The position numbers and the translations under genes are program-made. Shown in pieces: positions 25,433 to 33,205 of a stretch of DNA of 64,000 bases (the first letter of the stretch is position 1; each line of letters begins with the position of its first letter). The stretch comes from Micavibrio aeruginosavorus EPB (lineage in GTDB: Bacteria > Pseudomonadota > Alphaproteobacteria > Micavibrionales > Micavibrionaceae), in assembly GCF_000348745.1 (NCBI RefSeq), contig NC_020812.1, positions 2,365,444 through 2,429,443 on the forward strand, in the 5' to 3' direction. The notes beneath the pieces are model-generated. The model had not been told where the DNA came from. It saw nothing but the letters and a program-made list of their open reading frames with translations, and ran no database searches.

Positions 25433-26653
25433 TCAAGAATTGGCGGTCACGGTTAAACGGCGCGGTTGATCTTCGATTTCCTTCAATTCGGGCAGATCGC
25501 GCCCGCCGGTTTGCACCTGTTTGTCCTTTAATTTCCGCGCGGCGGGCAACACCATGCGTTCCAGCGAACCGACGGCGTCGTTATAGCTGCCCAATGCGCC
25601 GGACAGGCCCTTGCCCACCTTCTCCAGATGTTCACCGAATTTCGTGATGCGGGAAAACAGATCACCGCCCAGCGTCGCAATCTCCGCCGCGTTCTGGGCC
25701 AGGTCGGCTTGCCGCCAGCTTAAGGACACGACGCGGATCAACGACATCATCAAAGTCGGGGACGCGATGATTACATTGCGCCCGGCGGCAAAATCGACCA
25801 TGCCCGGATCGGCGCGCAAGGCCATGGAAAACAAATGTTCGGACGGCAGGAACAACACCGTGAAATCGGCATTGGTGCCATCGACATTTTCCCAATACCC
25901 CTTGCGCCCCAACGCAACGATATGATCGCGCACACGTTTGGCCAGATTTTGGATGATCGCATCATCATCAACATCATTGCCAGCCAGTTGGTCGGCAATA
26001 TCATTGATCGGCGCTTTGGCATCGACGATGATTTGCAAACCATCATGCAGGCGGATCACCGCATCCGGGCGCTGCCGCCCGCCATCATTGGTGGACACCG
26101 CCACCTGTGATTCAAAATGCACGCCGCGGATCAGGCCGGATTTTTCCAGCAAACCATCCAGAATATATTCACCCCAACGCCCCTGCGCCGCCGGATCACG
26201 CAATGCGCCAACCAGCCGCGCCGTTTCGCGGGACAGGGATTGCAGATCATTGCGCAGGGCATTGTCCGTGCCCTTGATCTGTTCCACCGCGCCGCCCAGC
26301 ATTTCCAATTGTTTCTTGATCGGGTCAACCAAAGTGGAAATGGCCAGTTGGCGTTTTTCCAAATCATGCGCGGTATCGTTTTGCGCCTGTTTCAATTTTT
26401 CCTGCGCCAGGGTCAGGAATTGCGTTTGTGAATCCTTCAAAGCTTCGGCGGCCAGTACGCGGAATGTATTCTCCATATTGACGCTCGCGCCCTGCGCCGC
26501 ATCAATTTGCGCCTGTAATGTGGCGGCTTCTTTCTCCACCGTGGACAGGCGTTTCATCATCACCAGCGCGACAATGGCCGCACCCGCAAGGACACCAGCC
26601 CCCGCGCCAATCAGAAACGCCATCATGTCGATGTTGGAAATCATTTCGCTCAA
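25433..26653 (-). CDS. rmuC: DNA recombination protein RmuC homologue
   Basis: This 406-aa protein begins with a membrane anchor (AFLIGAGAGVLAGAAIVALVM, residues 10-30), then a coiled-coil region (TVEKEAATLQAQIDAAQGAS). The RmuC core follows: GRWGEYILDGLLEKSGLIRG, QRPDAVIRLHDG, IIVDAKAPIND, VLFLPSEHLFSMAL, NVIIASPTLMMSLIRVV. The core is nuclease-like (PD-(D/E)xK-related) and limits DNA inversions in Escherichia coli. The length matches short RmuC members. It is divergent from the pilin-like gene at 26700. Confidence 0.92.
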   Translation of the reverse strand: MSEMISNIDMMAFLIGAGAGVLAGAAIVALVMMKRLSTVEKEAATLQAQIDAAQGASVNMENTFRVLAAEALKDSQTQFLTLAQEKLKQAQNDTAHDLEKRQLAISTLVDPIKKQLEMLGGAVEQIKGTDNALRNDLQSLSRETARLVGALRDPAAQGRWGEYILDGLLEKSGLIRGVHFESQVAVSTNDGGRQRPDAVIRLHDGLQIIVDAKAPINDIADQLAGNDVDDDAIIQNLAKRVRDHIVALGRKGYWENVDGTNADFTVLFLPSEHLFSMALRADPGMVDFAAGRNVIIASPTLMMSLIRVVSLSWRQADLAQNAAEIATLGGDLFSRITKFGEHLEKVGKGLSGALGSYNDAVGSLERMVLPAARKLKDKQVQTGGRDLPELKEIEDQPRRLTVTANS

Positions 26654-26699
26654 TCCCTTTTGTATACTAGAATAATAAGCTGTAAGGATTATTCATACA

Positions 26700-27404
26700 A
26701 TGCAAAACACTTTTAAAACGACCCATTTTCAATCCGGTAACGCCATGATTTACGTCCTGATCGTGGTGGCGTTGTTCGGGGCCTTGACCTTCGTCCTGTC
26801 GCGCCAGACGGATACGGATGAATCCAACACGCTGGCCCCGGATCGTGTGGCCGTCCTGACCGGGCAGATCATGAATTACCCCTTCACCGTCAAACAGGTG
26901 CTGGACATGATGGAATCCACGGGTTCAGATGCGGACGAACTGGTCTTTACCCTGCCGACCGATGCGGGTTTTAACGATCCGGTTTTGGCCAACAACGTAC
27001 ACAAAGTCTACCATCAGGCGGGCGGCGGGTTAAACCCGACGCAAATTCCACCCGAAGCCGTGGGCGAAGGCACGGGCCTGCCGGCGGCGGGATGGTATCT
27101 GGGCCGGTTCAATAACTTCGAATGGTCGAACGACCCGGCGAAAAACGAAGTGGTGCTGGCTGCCTATAATATTCGTCAGGAAATTTGCGCGGCGATTAAC
27201 ACAAAACTGCTGGGCGATCCCACCATCCCCGTTACATCCAATCCGCGGCAATATTTTGTCGAAGGCGTTCACTGGGGCGGCGGCACAAACGCCACGCTGG
27301 AAATCGCCGATTGCCCGGAATGCGAAAACCATTTGCAAATGTGCGTCAGTGACGGCGGCAGCCCGGCGGTCTATGTGTATTACTCACTGATGATCAATCA
27401 GTAA
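26700..27404 (+). CDS. Hypothetical secreted or pilin-like protein, 234 aa
   Basis: The N-terminus is short and polar, then GNAMIYVLIVVALFGALTFVLS, a single hydrophobic segment at residues 14-34. This resembles the N-terminal helix of prepilin-like proteins but has no clear G/F/E cleavage site, so a signal anchor is likelier. The remaining about 200 residues are extracytoplasmic with DESNTLAPDRVAVL, GWYLGRFNNFEW, SNDPAKNEVVLAAYNIRQEI and a Cys pair in DCPECENHLQMC that may form disulfides. I do not recognise the family. It starts 46 bases from the divergent rmuC and converges on engB. Confidence 0.7.
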   Translation: MQNTFKTTHFQSGNAMIYVLIVVALFGALTFVLSRQTDTDESNTLAPDRVAVLTGQIMNYPFTVKQVLDMMESTGSDADELVFTLPTDAGFNDPVLANNVHKVYHQAGGGLNPTQIPPEAVGEGTGLPAAGWYLGRFNNFEWSNDPAKNEVVLAAYNIRQEICAAINTKLLGDPTIPVTSNPRQYFVEGVHWGGGTNATLEIADCPECENHLQMCVSDGGSPAVYVYYSLMINQ

Positions 27405-27406
27405 GA

Positions 27407-28048
27407 TTAACCTCCGATCAATTCCAGAATGGCAACCTGCAGATCAGGAATGCCCGTGCCTTCGTCCGAACTGGTCGGCAGAACGAAGGGGAAAGCGGAT
27501 GGGTGTTTTTTCAACGCCGCTTCGACCTGTTCCGTGGTTTTTTTCAATTCCTGAAAACCGGCCTTGTCCACTTTGGTCAGCACGATCCGCGCGGACACGC
27601 CCGCCGCATCCAGCATCTTGATCAAATCCAGATCAACCTGTTTCAAACCGTGGCGGGAATCGATCAATACAAACACACTGCGCAACGATGGCCGCCCGCG
27701 CAGATAGCTGAAAATCAGATCATCCCATTCCTGACGCATCTTCTTGGACACTTTGGCGTAGCCATAGCCCGGCATGTCCACCAACCAGAACACGCCGCCC
27801 AGATCGAAGAAGTTCAGCTGTTGCGTCCGACCCGGTGTATTGGATGTGCGCGCCAGTGTCTTTCGCGCAGTCAGCGCATTGATCAGCGATGATTTACCCA
27901 CGTTCGACCGCCCGGCAAAGGCGATTTCCGGCGCCCCTTCGGGTGGCAGGCCGTTCAAATCCATCACGCCCGCAAAAAATTCGCACGGTCCGGAAAAGAG
28001 TTTCCGGATCGTGGCAATCTGTTCAGGCGTCAGGTTCTTATCGCTCAT
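27407..28048 (-). CDS. engB: Ribosome biogenesis GTP-binding protein EngB (YihA/YsxC)
   Basis: This 213-aa GTPase acts in large ribosomal subunit assembly. The G1 P-loop is GRSNVGKSSLINALTA, the G3 is DMPGYGYAKV and the G4 is TKVDK, with the EngB-specific EIAFAGRSNVGKSS and NTPGRTQQLNFF. It overlaps the yidC stop by four bases (ATGA), so it is the last gene of the rpmH-rnpA-yidD-yidC-engB unit. Confidence 0.95.
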   Translation of the reverse strand: MSDKNLTPEQIATIRKLFSGPCEFFAGVMDLNGLPPEGAPEIAFAGRSNVGKSSLINALTARKTLARTSNTPGRTQQLNFFDLGGVFWLVDMPGYGYAKVSKKMRQEWDDLIFSYLRGRPSLRSVFVLIDSRHGLKQVDLDLIKMLDAAGVSARIVLTKVDKAGFQELKKTTEQVEAALKKHPSAFPFVLPTSSDEGTGIPDLQVAILELIGG

Positions 28049-29970
28049 TTCTTCTTTTTCTTTCGCGGGGAGACAGGCTTCGGCCCATCTTCATCATCAT
28101 GACCGAACAGGGCATCTTCCACCTGTTCTTCCAACAACTCGGCACCGGGGTGCACAACCGGACCTTCGGCAACCATCTTTTCCATCTTCTTTTCTTCCGG
28201 CGTGCGCTGGAAGAACTTCACTTCGATGCCCATGGACCGGTTGATGATATATTGCTGCAGGATCGACAGCGCGTTGCTGAACGTCCAGTAGATCACCAGA
28301 CCCGACGCAAAGCCCGCCATGATGTAGGTCATGAAATACGGCATGAACGCCAGCATCTTCGCCTGGATCGGGTCCTGCGGCGGCGGGTTCATGGATTTCT
28401 GCAGGATCATGAAGAACAGCATCAGGCACGGCCAGACACCAATCATCAGGAAGTCCGGCACGTTGTACGGCAACAGACCAAACAGGTTGAACAGGGATGT
28501 CGGATCGCGCATCGACAAATCCTGAATCCAACCAAAGAACGGCGCATGACGCATTTCGATGGTGACCGACAACACCTTGTACAAGGCGAAGAAGATCGGA
28601 ATCTGGATCAGGATCGGCAGGCACCCGGCCGCCGGATTGACCTTTTCACGACCATACAGGGCCACCAGTTCTTTCTGGAGCTTTTCTTTGTCGTGACCAT
28701 ATTCTTCACGCAAAGCCGTCATTTGCGGAGCCAATTGCTTCAGCTTGGCAAAGGACCGGAACGACGTGTTGGCCAGCGGGAATACGGCGGCACGCAACAG
28801 CAATGTGAAAATCAAAATTGCCACACCAAAATTGCCCGTCACATGGCCCAGCCAGGTCAGGAAATAGAAGAACGGTTTCGTCATGAAATAATACATGCCG
28901 AAATCCACCGCCAGATCGAAGTGCGGTACATCCAGGCGGTCTTCGTACAGGTCAAGGATACGAACCTTTTTCGCGCCGGCATACACATGCGACACAAATT
29001 CAACCTTCTCGCCCGCGCCAACCACACGTTCGGTGCCCATCATATCAACCTGATAATGCGGTTTCGCATTCGGCGTGGCGGCTGGTGTGGATTTGAAGCT
29101 GTATTTCATCGCTTCGCCCTGCACCGGCAACAGGCTGGTCAGCCAGTATTTTTCCGTGATGCCGATCCACCCCGTCGGGGCGTTGTATGACATTTCATTT
29201 TTCTTGCCGAGGTCTTTGTACGTTACTTCGTGCAATTCGCCGCCAATGTGGCCGATCGGGCCTTCGTGCGCGATCCATGTGCCGGTGAAGTTTTCCGGCA
29301 TGCCCTGCATCGCGACCAGGCTGTATGGATACAAACGGGCCGTTGCGCCGCCGTTGTTCACAACACGCTGGGTCAGGGTGATGACGAAATGATCGTCGAT
29401 GCTGTATTCACGTTCAAAGGTCAGGCCCGCGCCATTGTTCCATGTCAATGTTACCGGCTTATCCTTGGTCAGGGTCGGCGTGCCGCCGCCTTTGACGCTC
29501 CAGCGTGTATCTTTGCCCGGAACCTTCACGCCGTCATTTGCGGCGATCCACCCGGCTTCGGCATATTTCGGGTGCGGGGTGCCCGCCGGGCTCATCAACA
29601 CGACATGGTCGGACCCGCCCAGCGTTTTGAAATAATCGGTCAGGGAAATATCGTCGATGCGGTTGCCCACCAGCGGCAGCGTGCCAAAAATCTGACCGTT
29701 GTCGATTTTCAATCGCGTGCTTTCGCCAATCACAACATCGCGCGGGCGTTCAACCAGCGCGTCGACCGCATTCGGCGCGCCATTAACCGCGGCGGCGCGG
29801 GCGATTTCCTGTTGCGCGCGCATCGCTTCGACCTTCGGCTTCATCACAAAATGATCAAAGGCGAAATACATCGCCAATGAAATGATCAGGAAGATCACCA
29901 GATTGCGGCGATCATCGGGGTGCATTTGATCATTCGGGTTCATCATGTTCGGGCCGGAATTTTTTGCCAT
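28045..29970 (-). CDS. yidC: Membrane protein insertase YidC
   Basis: This 641-aa protein (ATG 29970; the open frame continues to 30012) inserts inner-membrane proteins with or without SecYEG. The first membrane segment (LVIFLIISLAMYFAF) is followed by a large periplasmic beta-domain (residues about 60-370). The five-helix Oxa1 core follows, with PFFYFLTWLGHVTGNFGVA, FPLANTSFRSFAKLKQLAP and the helical hairpin, then NPAAGCLPILIQIPIFFALY. The tail is basic and Lys-rich (PRKKKKK), as in YidC of many Proteobacteria. The GGAGG inside the extra 5' codons supports the shorter start. Confidence 0.95.
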   Translation of the reverse strand: MAKNSGPNMMNPNDQMHPDDRRNLVIFLIISLAMYFAFDHFVMKPKVEAMRAQQEIARAAAVNGAPNAVDALVERPRDVVIGESTRLKIDNGQIFGTLPLVGNRIDDISLTDYFKTLGGSDHVVLMSPAGTPHPKYAEAGWIAANDGVKVPGKDTRWSVKGGGTPTLTKDKPVTLTWNNGAGLTFEREYSIDDHFVITLTQRVVNNGGATARLYPYSLVAMQGMPENFTGTWIAHEGPIGHIGGELHEVTYKDLGKKNEMSYNAPTGWIGITEKYWLTSLLPVQGEAMKYSFKSTPAATPNAKPHYQVDMMGTERVVGAGEKVEFVSHVYAGAKKVRILDLYEDRLDVPHFDLAVDFGMYYFMTKPFFYFLTWLGHVTGNFGVAILIFTLLLRAAVFPLANTSFRSFAKLKQLAPQMTALREEYGHDKEKLQKELVALYGREKVNPAAGCLPILIQIPIFFALYKVLSVTIEMRHAPFFGWIQDLSMRDPTSLFNLFGLLPYNVPDFLMIGVWPCLMLFFMILQKSMNPPPQDPIQAKMLAFMPYFMTYIMAGFASGLVIYWTFSNALSILQQYIINRSMGIEVKFFQRTPEEKKMEKMVAEGPVVHPGAELLEEQVEDALFGHDDEDGPKPVSPRKKKKK

Positions 29971-30083
29971 TTTGGTCTTTCGCGCACACCCGCCGGGGGT
30001 GGCCTCCTTCACAGTCGAGAAAATCTACGCTGGTGCGTGGTTATGCAACAGTGGGGCGGTTATAGCCCAACACCGGGACGCAA

Positions 30084-30320
30084 TCAAACATCGCGGTCCA
30101 TATTCACGTCGGGCACCGGGTCAATGGCGGGCCGGCGGCTCCAGGGGTGGCACGACGCAATCCGCCGCGCCGCCAGCCATCCGCCCTTCAACGGGCCAAA
30201 CCGTTCAATCGCCTGCACGGCATAGGTGGAACAGGTGGGGTGAAACCGGCATTGCGGGCCGCTTAAAGGGGATAAAACCCACTGATATCCCTTAATCAGG
30301 GCGATCATCACACGTTTCAT
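30084..30320 (-). CDS. yidD: Membrane protein insertion efficiency factor YidD
   Basis: A 78-aa protein from ATG 30320: IALIKGYQWVLSPLSGPQCR, then FHPTCSTYAVQAIERFG with the conserved Cys pair and PLKGGWLAARRIASCHPW. It assists YidC-dependent insertion at the inner membrane. The open frame continues to 30362, but that is the end of rnpA. The start overlaps the rnpA stop by four bases. Confidence 0.94.
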   Translation of the reverse strand: MKRVMIALIKGYQWVLSPLSGPQCRFHPTCSTYAVQAIERFGPLKGGWLAARRIASCHPWSRRPAIDPVPDVNMDRDV

Positions 30321-30724
30321 TGGGGTTTTTCCGCCTGTTTTGCCCGCAAACGGCGCAAACACCAGCGAATATCCTTCACCAACTGGTCAAACGGGGCCGT
30401 TTCGGCGGCCAGACGGCCAATCACGACAATATCGGTGCGTTTCAGGTCGGCATGTTCCCCGGTCAGGGCACTGGCCATGGCGGCGCGCAGGCGACGTTTG
30501 ATCCGGTTACGGCCCACGGCGGTTTTTTCGGTTTTTTTGGTCACGGTCAGGCCGTAATTCGGACCAGAAGCCAAAGGGTCAGCCCCAGATTCCAAAGGCG
30601 TGTCCGCAATCTGGATAATCACGGTGGGCGAGACCCATTTCTGGCCACCGGCGCCCACGCGCAAAAAATCAGACCGCCTTTTCAGGCGGCCGATCATAGT
30701 CATGTCTTCGCGTTTAACCAGCAT
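30317..30724 (-). CDS. rnpA: Ribonuclease P protein component
   Basis: The basic RNase P cofactor processes the 5' ends of tRNA precursors. The family signature is visible as KKTEKTAVGRNRIKRRLRAA (the RNR motif). The start is uncertain: ATG 30724 (MLVKREDM) or 30703 (MTMIGRL); I use the former, which has AAAGGG upstream, giving 135 aa. Upstream residues to 30760 are out-of-family. The gene ends in an overlap with yidD (ATGA) and follows rpmH after a short gap. Confidence 0.9.
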   Translation of the reverse strand: MLVKREDMTMIGRLKRRSDFLRVGAGGQKWVSPTVIIQIADTPLESGADPLASGPNYGLTVTKKTEKTAVGRNRIKRRLRAAMASALTGEHADLKRTDIVVIGRLAAETAPFDQLVKDIRWCLRRLRAKQAEKPQ

Positions 30725-30782
30725 GTCGCGGCGATCCCTTTCAAAGGATCCTCCAGCCACGGGCCTTCCACAAACGGGAAGA

Positions 30783-30917
30783 TTAAGCGCTCAGGCGCTT
30801 GCGGCCCTTGGCGCGTCGGTTGTTCAAAATCAAACGGCCAGCTTTCGTGGCCATGCGGCTCAGGAAGCCGTGGCGACGCTTGCGGATCAGTTTGCTCGGT
30901 TGGTAGGTGCGCTTCAT
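30783..30917 (-). CDS. rpmH: Large ribosomal subunit protein bL34
   Basis: Translating 30917 to 30783 gives the 44-aa bL34 sequence: [44 protein letters not shown]. It matches the near-invariant family from end to end. It heads the rpmH-rnpA-yidD-yidC-engB unit and is preceded by a well-formed promoter (see 31000-31028). Confidence 0.98.
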   Translation of the reverse strand: MKRTYQPSKLIRKRRHGFLSRMATKAGRLILNNRRAKGRKRLSA

Positions 30918-30999
30918 CGTCGGACGCTCCGGCTTGGGTGTTCAAAAATTCCATCAAAATCCCCGGAATTCCGTAAATATTTCCGTCCGGGAACGCGTT

Positions 31000-31028
31000 G
31001 TTATACAGACCCCACCCATGGCTGTCAA
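31000..31028 (-). promoter_or_regulatory. Sigma-70-type promoter of rpmH
   Basis: On the minus strand TTGACA, a 17-base spacer, then TATAAC. The -35 element is a perfect match and the -10 matches five of six bases. It lies about 83 bases upstream of the rpmH start and faces it. Confidence 0.8.
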
Positions 31029-31035
31029 CGACTTG

Positions 31036-31044
31036 TGTGGATAA
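31036..31044 (-). promoter_or_regulatory. DnaA-box sequence upstream of the rpmH promoter
   Basis: TTATCCACA on the minus strand (TGTGGATAA on plus), a perfect consensus match seven bases beyond the -35 element. It is a single copy; by chance about half such a site would be expected in the window, so function is unproven. Confidence 0.35.
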
Positions 31045-31259
31045 GTTACGCCCCCGCCGGGCCCCTTTTGGATTAACCATAATTAAAATACTGAAATGGC
31101 TATGAAAAAACACTTTCTTAACCCTTTCCGGCCTATGCTCTTTTTGAAAATCAGGGGCTTGCACCTTGCCACGTGTCTGGCATGATAGCTTCAGGTTTAA
31201 CCTCAAATCTTCACCCGGCCATTCAGGTTGGGGAAAATTGCATAAAGGCCAAATACCTC

Positions 31260-31877
31260 ATGTACAATGATAATAACTGGAACGCCGTGACCGGTGCCGA
31301 ACTCGAAGGCTTTCTGGAGCAGGTCAACCCGATCGCCGGGAAATACCGTACGGCCGCCACCAGCACACAGGTCGCATGGCGCGCCCTGCCCTTCTATGAC
31401 AATGTCGTGCTGATCCGGGTCAAGGATCCGTCCTGGCCGCCGTCACTCTTTATCTATTACCTGACCGAACAGGGGAACCTGTACTGGTTGAACGGCACAT
31501 CACCGCCGATCCATGAAGTGAACGCGAAGGCGCCGATCAAGTTGAACGAGGAAAACATCCTCGAATATCTGCGCTTCTTCTGCTTCTTCGTTCGTGGCGA
31601 AGAAGGGCCGTTCCTGATCGCCGAGTCCATGGATGACCCGGATATGCCGCGCAATATGGACGCGCAGACCCGCTCTGTGATCGAAGGTTCGATCCGTCCG
31701 GCCACGTATGAGGGCCGCAACGAACAGGGCTTCTATCTGTGCGACGCCGTGGTGTTTTATTCCAACGCGCTGTTTATCGCCAACTTCGCGGTTCAACCGA
31801 CCGGCATGATTGAAATGCTGGACGACGAACCGATCGCGGGCGATTTGCCGATCCGTGTGGACGCACCCGTCGCATAA
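31260..31877 (+). CDS. Hypothetical protein, 205 aa
   Basis: Start uncertain: the frame is open from GTG 31173, but ATG 31260 (MYNDNNWNAV) gives a compact, well-composed protein. The N-terminal part contains EGFLEQVNPIAGKYR and TAATSTQVAWRALPFYDN. The middle has LTEQGNLYWLNGTSPPI and the acidic C-terminus has EMLDDEPIAGDLPI. It has no signal peptide or membrane segment. I do not recognise a domain. A terminator follows 24 bases later, indicating a single-gene unit. Confidence 0.75.
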   Translation: MYNDNNWNAVTGAELEGFLEQVNPIAGKYRTAATSTQVAWRALPFYDNVVLIRVKDPSWPPSLFIYYLTEQGNLYWLNGTSPPIHEVNAKAPIKLNEENILEYLRFFCFFVRGEEGPFLIAESMDDPDMPRNMDAQTRSVIEGSIRPATYEGRNEQGFYLCDAVVFYSNALFIANFAVQPTGMIEMLDDEPIAGDLPIRVDAPVA

Positions 31878-31901
31878 CGCGCACATGCCATAATCAATAA
31901 G

Positions 31902-31927
31902 AACCCCCCGCGATAACGTGGGGGGTT
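31902..31927 (+). terminator. Terminator after the 205-aa gene
   Basis: AACCCCCC - GCGATAACGT - GGGGGGTT, followed by TTGTTTTG on the plus strand. Confidence 0.88.
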
Positions 31928-32011
31928 TTGTTTTGCCCCTTCGCGTGCCATTCGATTGCAGGCCCCTTCGCTTTCCATTAAAATTTTATGGAACCGATTC
32001 GCGAAAGAACA

Positions 32012-32740
32012 ATGAACAAGCACGCCGCGATAATCCTGACATTCATGACGATGGTTGCAGTGCTGGGCACCGCGCCACCCACCCGCGCCGCGACGGACGG
32101 GGCAATCCCCTTTGCCGGGTTCAAGGGCCTCAGCACGTCCGTCACCAGCTTTCACCGCTGGATCGACAACCCGATGAATAAAACCCCGCCCGCCTATGCG
32201 GGATTGTCCGACGATGTCATACAGGATCATGGCCATGACCGCCCCTTTGCCGAGTCCATCGGCCTGCAGGTCGGCACATGGTCCGTAACCGGCGCACAAA
32301 CAACACGCAGCGCATCGTTCGCCGCATCATCGGGCGGCGGGGATGTGCAAACCACAATCGGTTTGGTTCAACTGTCTTATGATTTTAATTTAGGTCCTGA
32401 TTCACGGGCCAAACCCTATGTCAGTGCCGGGGCCGGGATTGCCAACCATGAAATATGGAAGGGTGGAATCAACACCAACGGGCTGGACGCCGATGACCGC
32501 ATCGTCACCCCCGCATGGCAGGTTGGAGGCGGATTGAATTATCGTTTGACCGACCAGCTTTGGTTTAATGGTGCCTATCGCTTCACGGGCACGCCTTCGC
32601 TGCGCGATGATGGATATAATCTGGGCGGGAATGATCACCAGATGCGGATGGGGCTGACCTATGAAATGTCTGCGGGCCGCATCATCGCAAAAACGCCGGC
32701 GGCGGGCGATCGCGCCCCACCACCGCCGTTTGCGGATTGA
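32012..32740 (+). CDS. Outer-membrane beta-barrel protein (OMP_b-brl type), 242 aa
   Basis: A signal peptide (ILTFMTMVAVLGTAPPTRAA) precedes a small beta-barrel of the Msp/OMP_b-brl style. Alternating strands are seen (IGLVQLSYDFNL; AKPYVSAGAGIANHEI; AWQVGGGLNYRL; LWFNGAYRFTGT; HQMRMGLTYEM). The ATG at 32012 is used; a longer frame to 31988 has no support. The C-terminal tail after the last strand is short and Pro-rich. Its role is unknown; such proteins are often surface antigens or structural barrels. It is convergent with the PII gene. Confidence 0.8.
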   Translation: MNKHAAIILTFMTMVAVLGTAPPTRAATDGAIPFAGFKGLSTSVTSFHRWIDNPMNKTPPAYAGLSDDVIQDHGHDRPFAESIGLQVGTWSVTGAQTTRSASFAASSGGGDVQTTIGLVQLSYDFNLGPDSRAKPYVSAGAGIANHEIWKGGINTNGLDADDRIVTPAWQVGGGLNYRLTDQLWFNGAYRFTGTPSLRDDGYNLGGNDHQMRMGLTYEMSAGRIIAKTPAAGDRAPPPPFAD

Positions 32741-33091
32741 TTATAACGCGGCTTCGTCTTTTTCCCCAGTGCGGATGCGCACGGTGTGGGACAGGTCATA
32801 GACAAAAATTTTCCCGTCGCCGATACGGCCCGTATTCGCGGCCTTGGAAATCGCCTTGATCACCTTGTCTTCCATGCCGTCGGCAATGGCGACTTCGATT
32901 TTAACCTTGGACAGCAGGGTCGGGGCCGTTTCGGATTTACCGCCATCCGGCGCGCTCTTGTCGGACACACCGCGTTGGCGGCCATAGCCACGCACTTCGG
33001 TTACGGTCATGCCCTCAACACCCATAGCCAGCAGGGCCTCGCGCACATCGTCCAGTTTGAACGGTTTGATTACGGCCATCACCATCTTCAT
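32741..33091 (-). CDS. PII-family signal transduction protein with altered T-loop (116 aa)
   Basis: MKMVMAVIKPFKLDDVREAL and MTVTEVRGYGRQRG (residues 1-41) match GlnB/GlnK. KVKIEVAIADGMEDKVI, TGRIGDGKIFVYD and the C-terminal RIRTGEKDEAAL also fit PII (ATP/2-oxoglutarate-binding trimer that couples nitrogen status to targets). The T-loop differs: between GRQRG and LLSKVKIE there are about 20 residues (VSDKSAPDGGKSETAPT) with no Tyr, so the usual uridylylation site is missing. That the protein keeps the nucleotide-binding B-loop but lost covalent control is inference. No amtB or glnA is adjacent. Confidence 0.87.
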   Translation of the reverse strand: MKMVMAVIKPFKLDDVREALLAMGVEGMTVTEVRGYGRQRGVSDKSAPDGGKSETAPTLLSKVKIEVAIADGMEDKVIKAISKAANTGRIGDGKIFVYDLSHTVRIRTGEKDEAAL

Positions 33092-33205
33092 GACAAAATC
33101 CTCAACTTCCTTTACAAAGGGTACACAGTTTACGCCAGATGGGTTTGATCATAGCAGAGAGCCAAAATCAATCCCATGGTCCGGACACAGGAGCCACCCC
33201 CGATT

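Larger units (their letters stand above)
30918..31259. other. Intergenic region between rpmH and the 31260 gene
   Basis: This 342-base stretch holds the rpmH promoter and one DnaA-type box. An alternative upstream start (31173) of the next gene would shorten it. I see nothing else definite in it. Confidence 0.6.
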
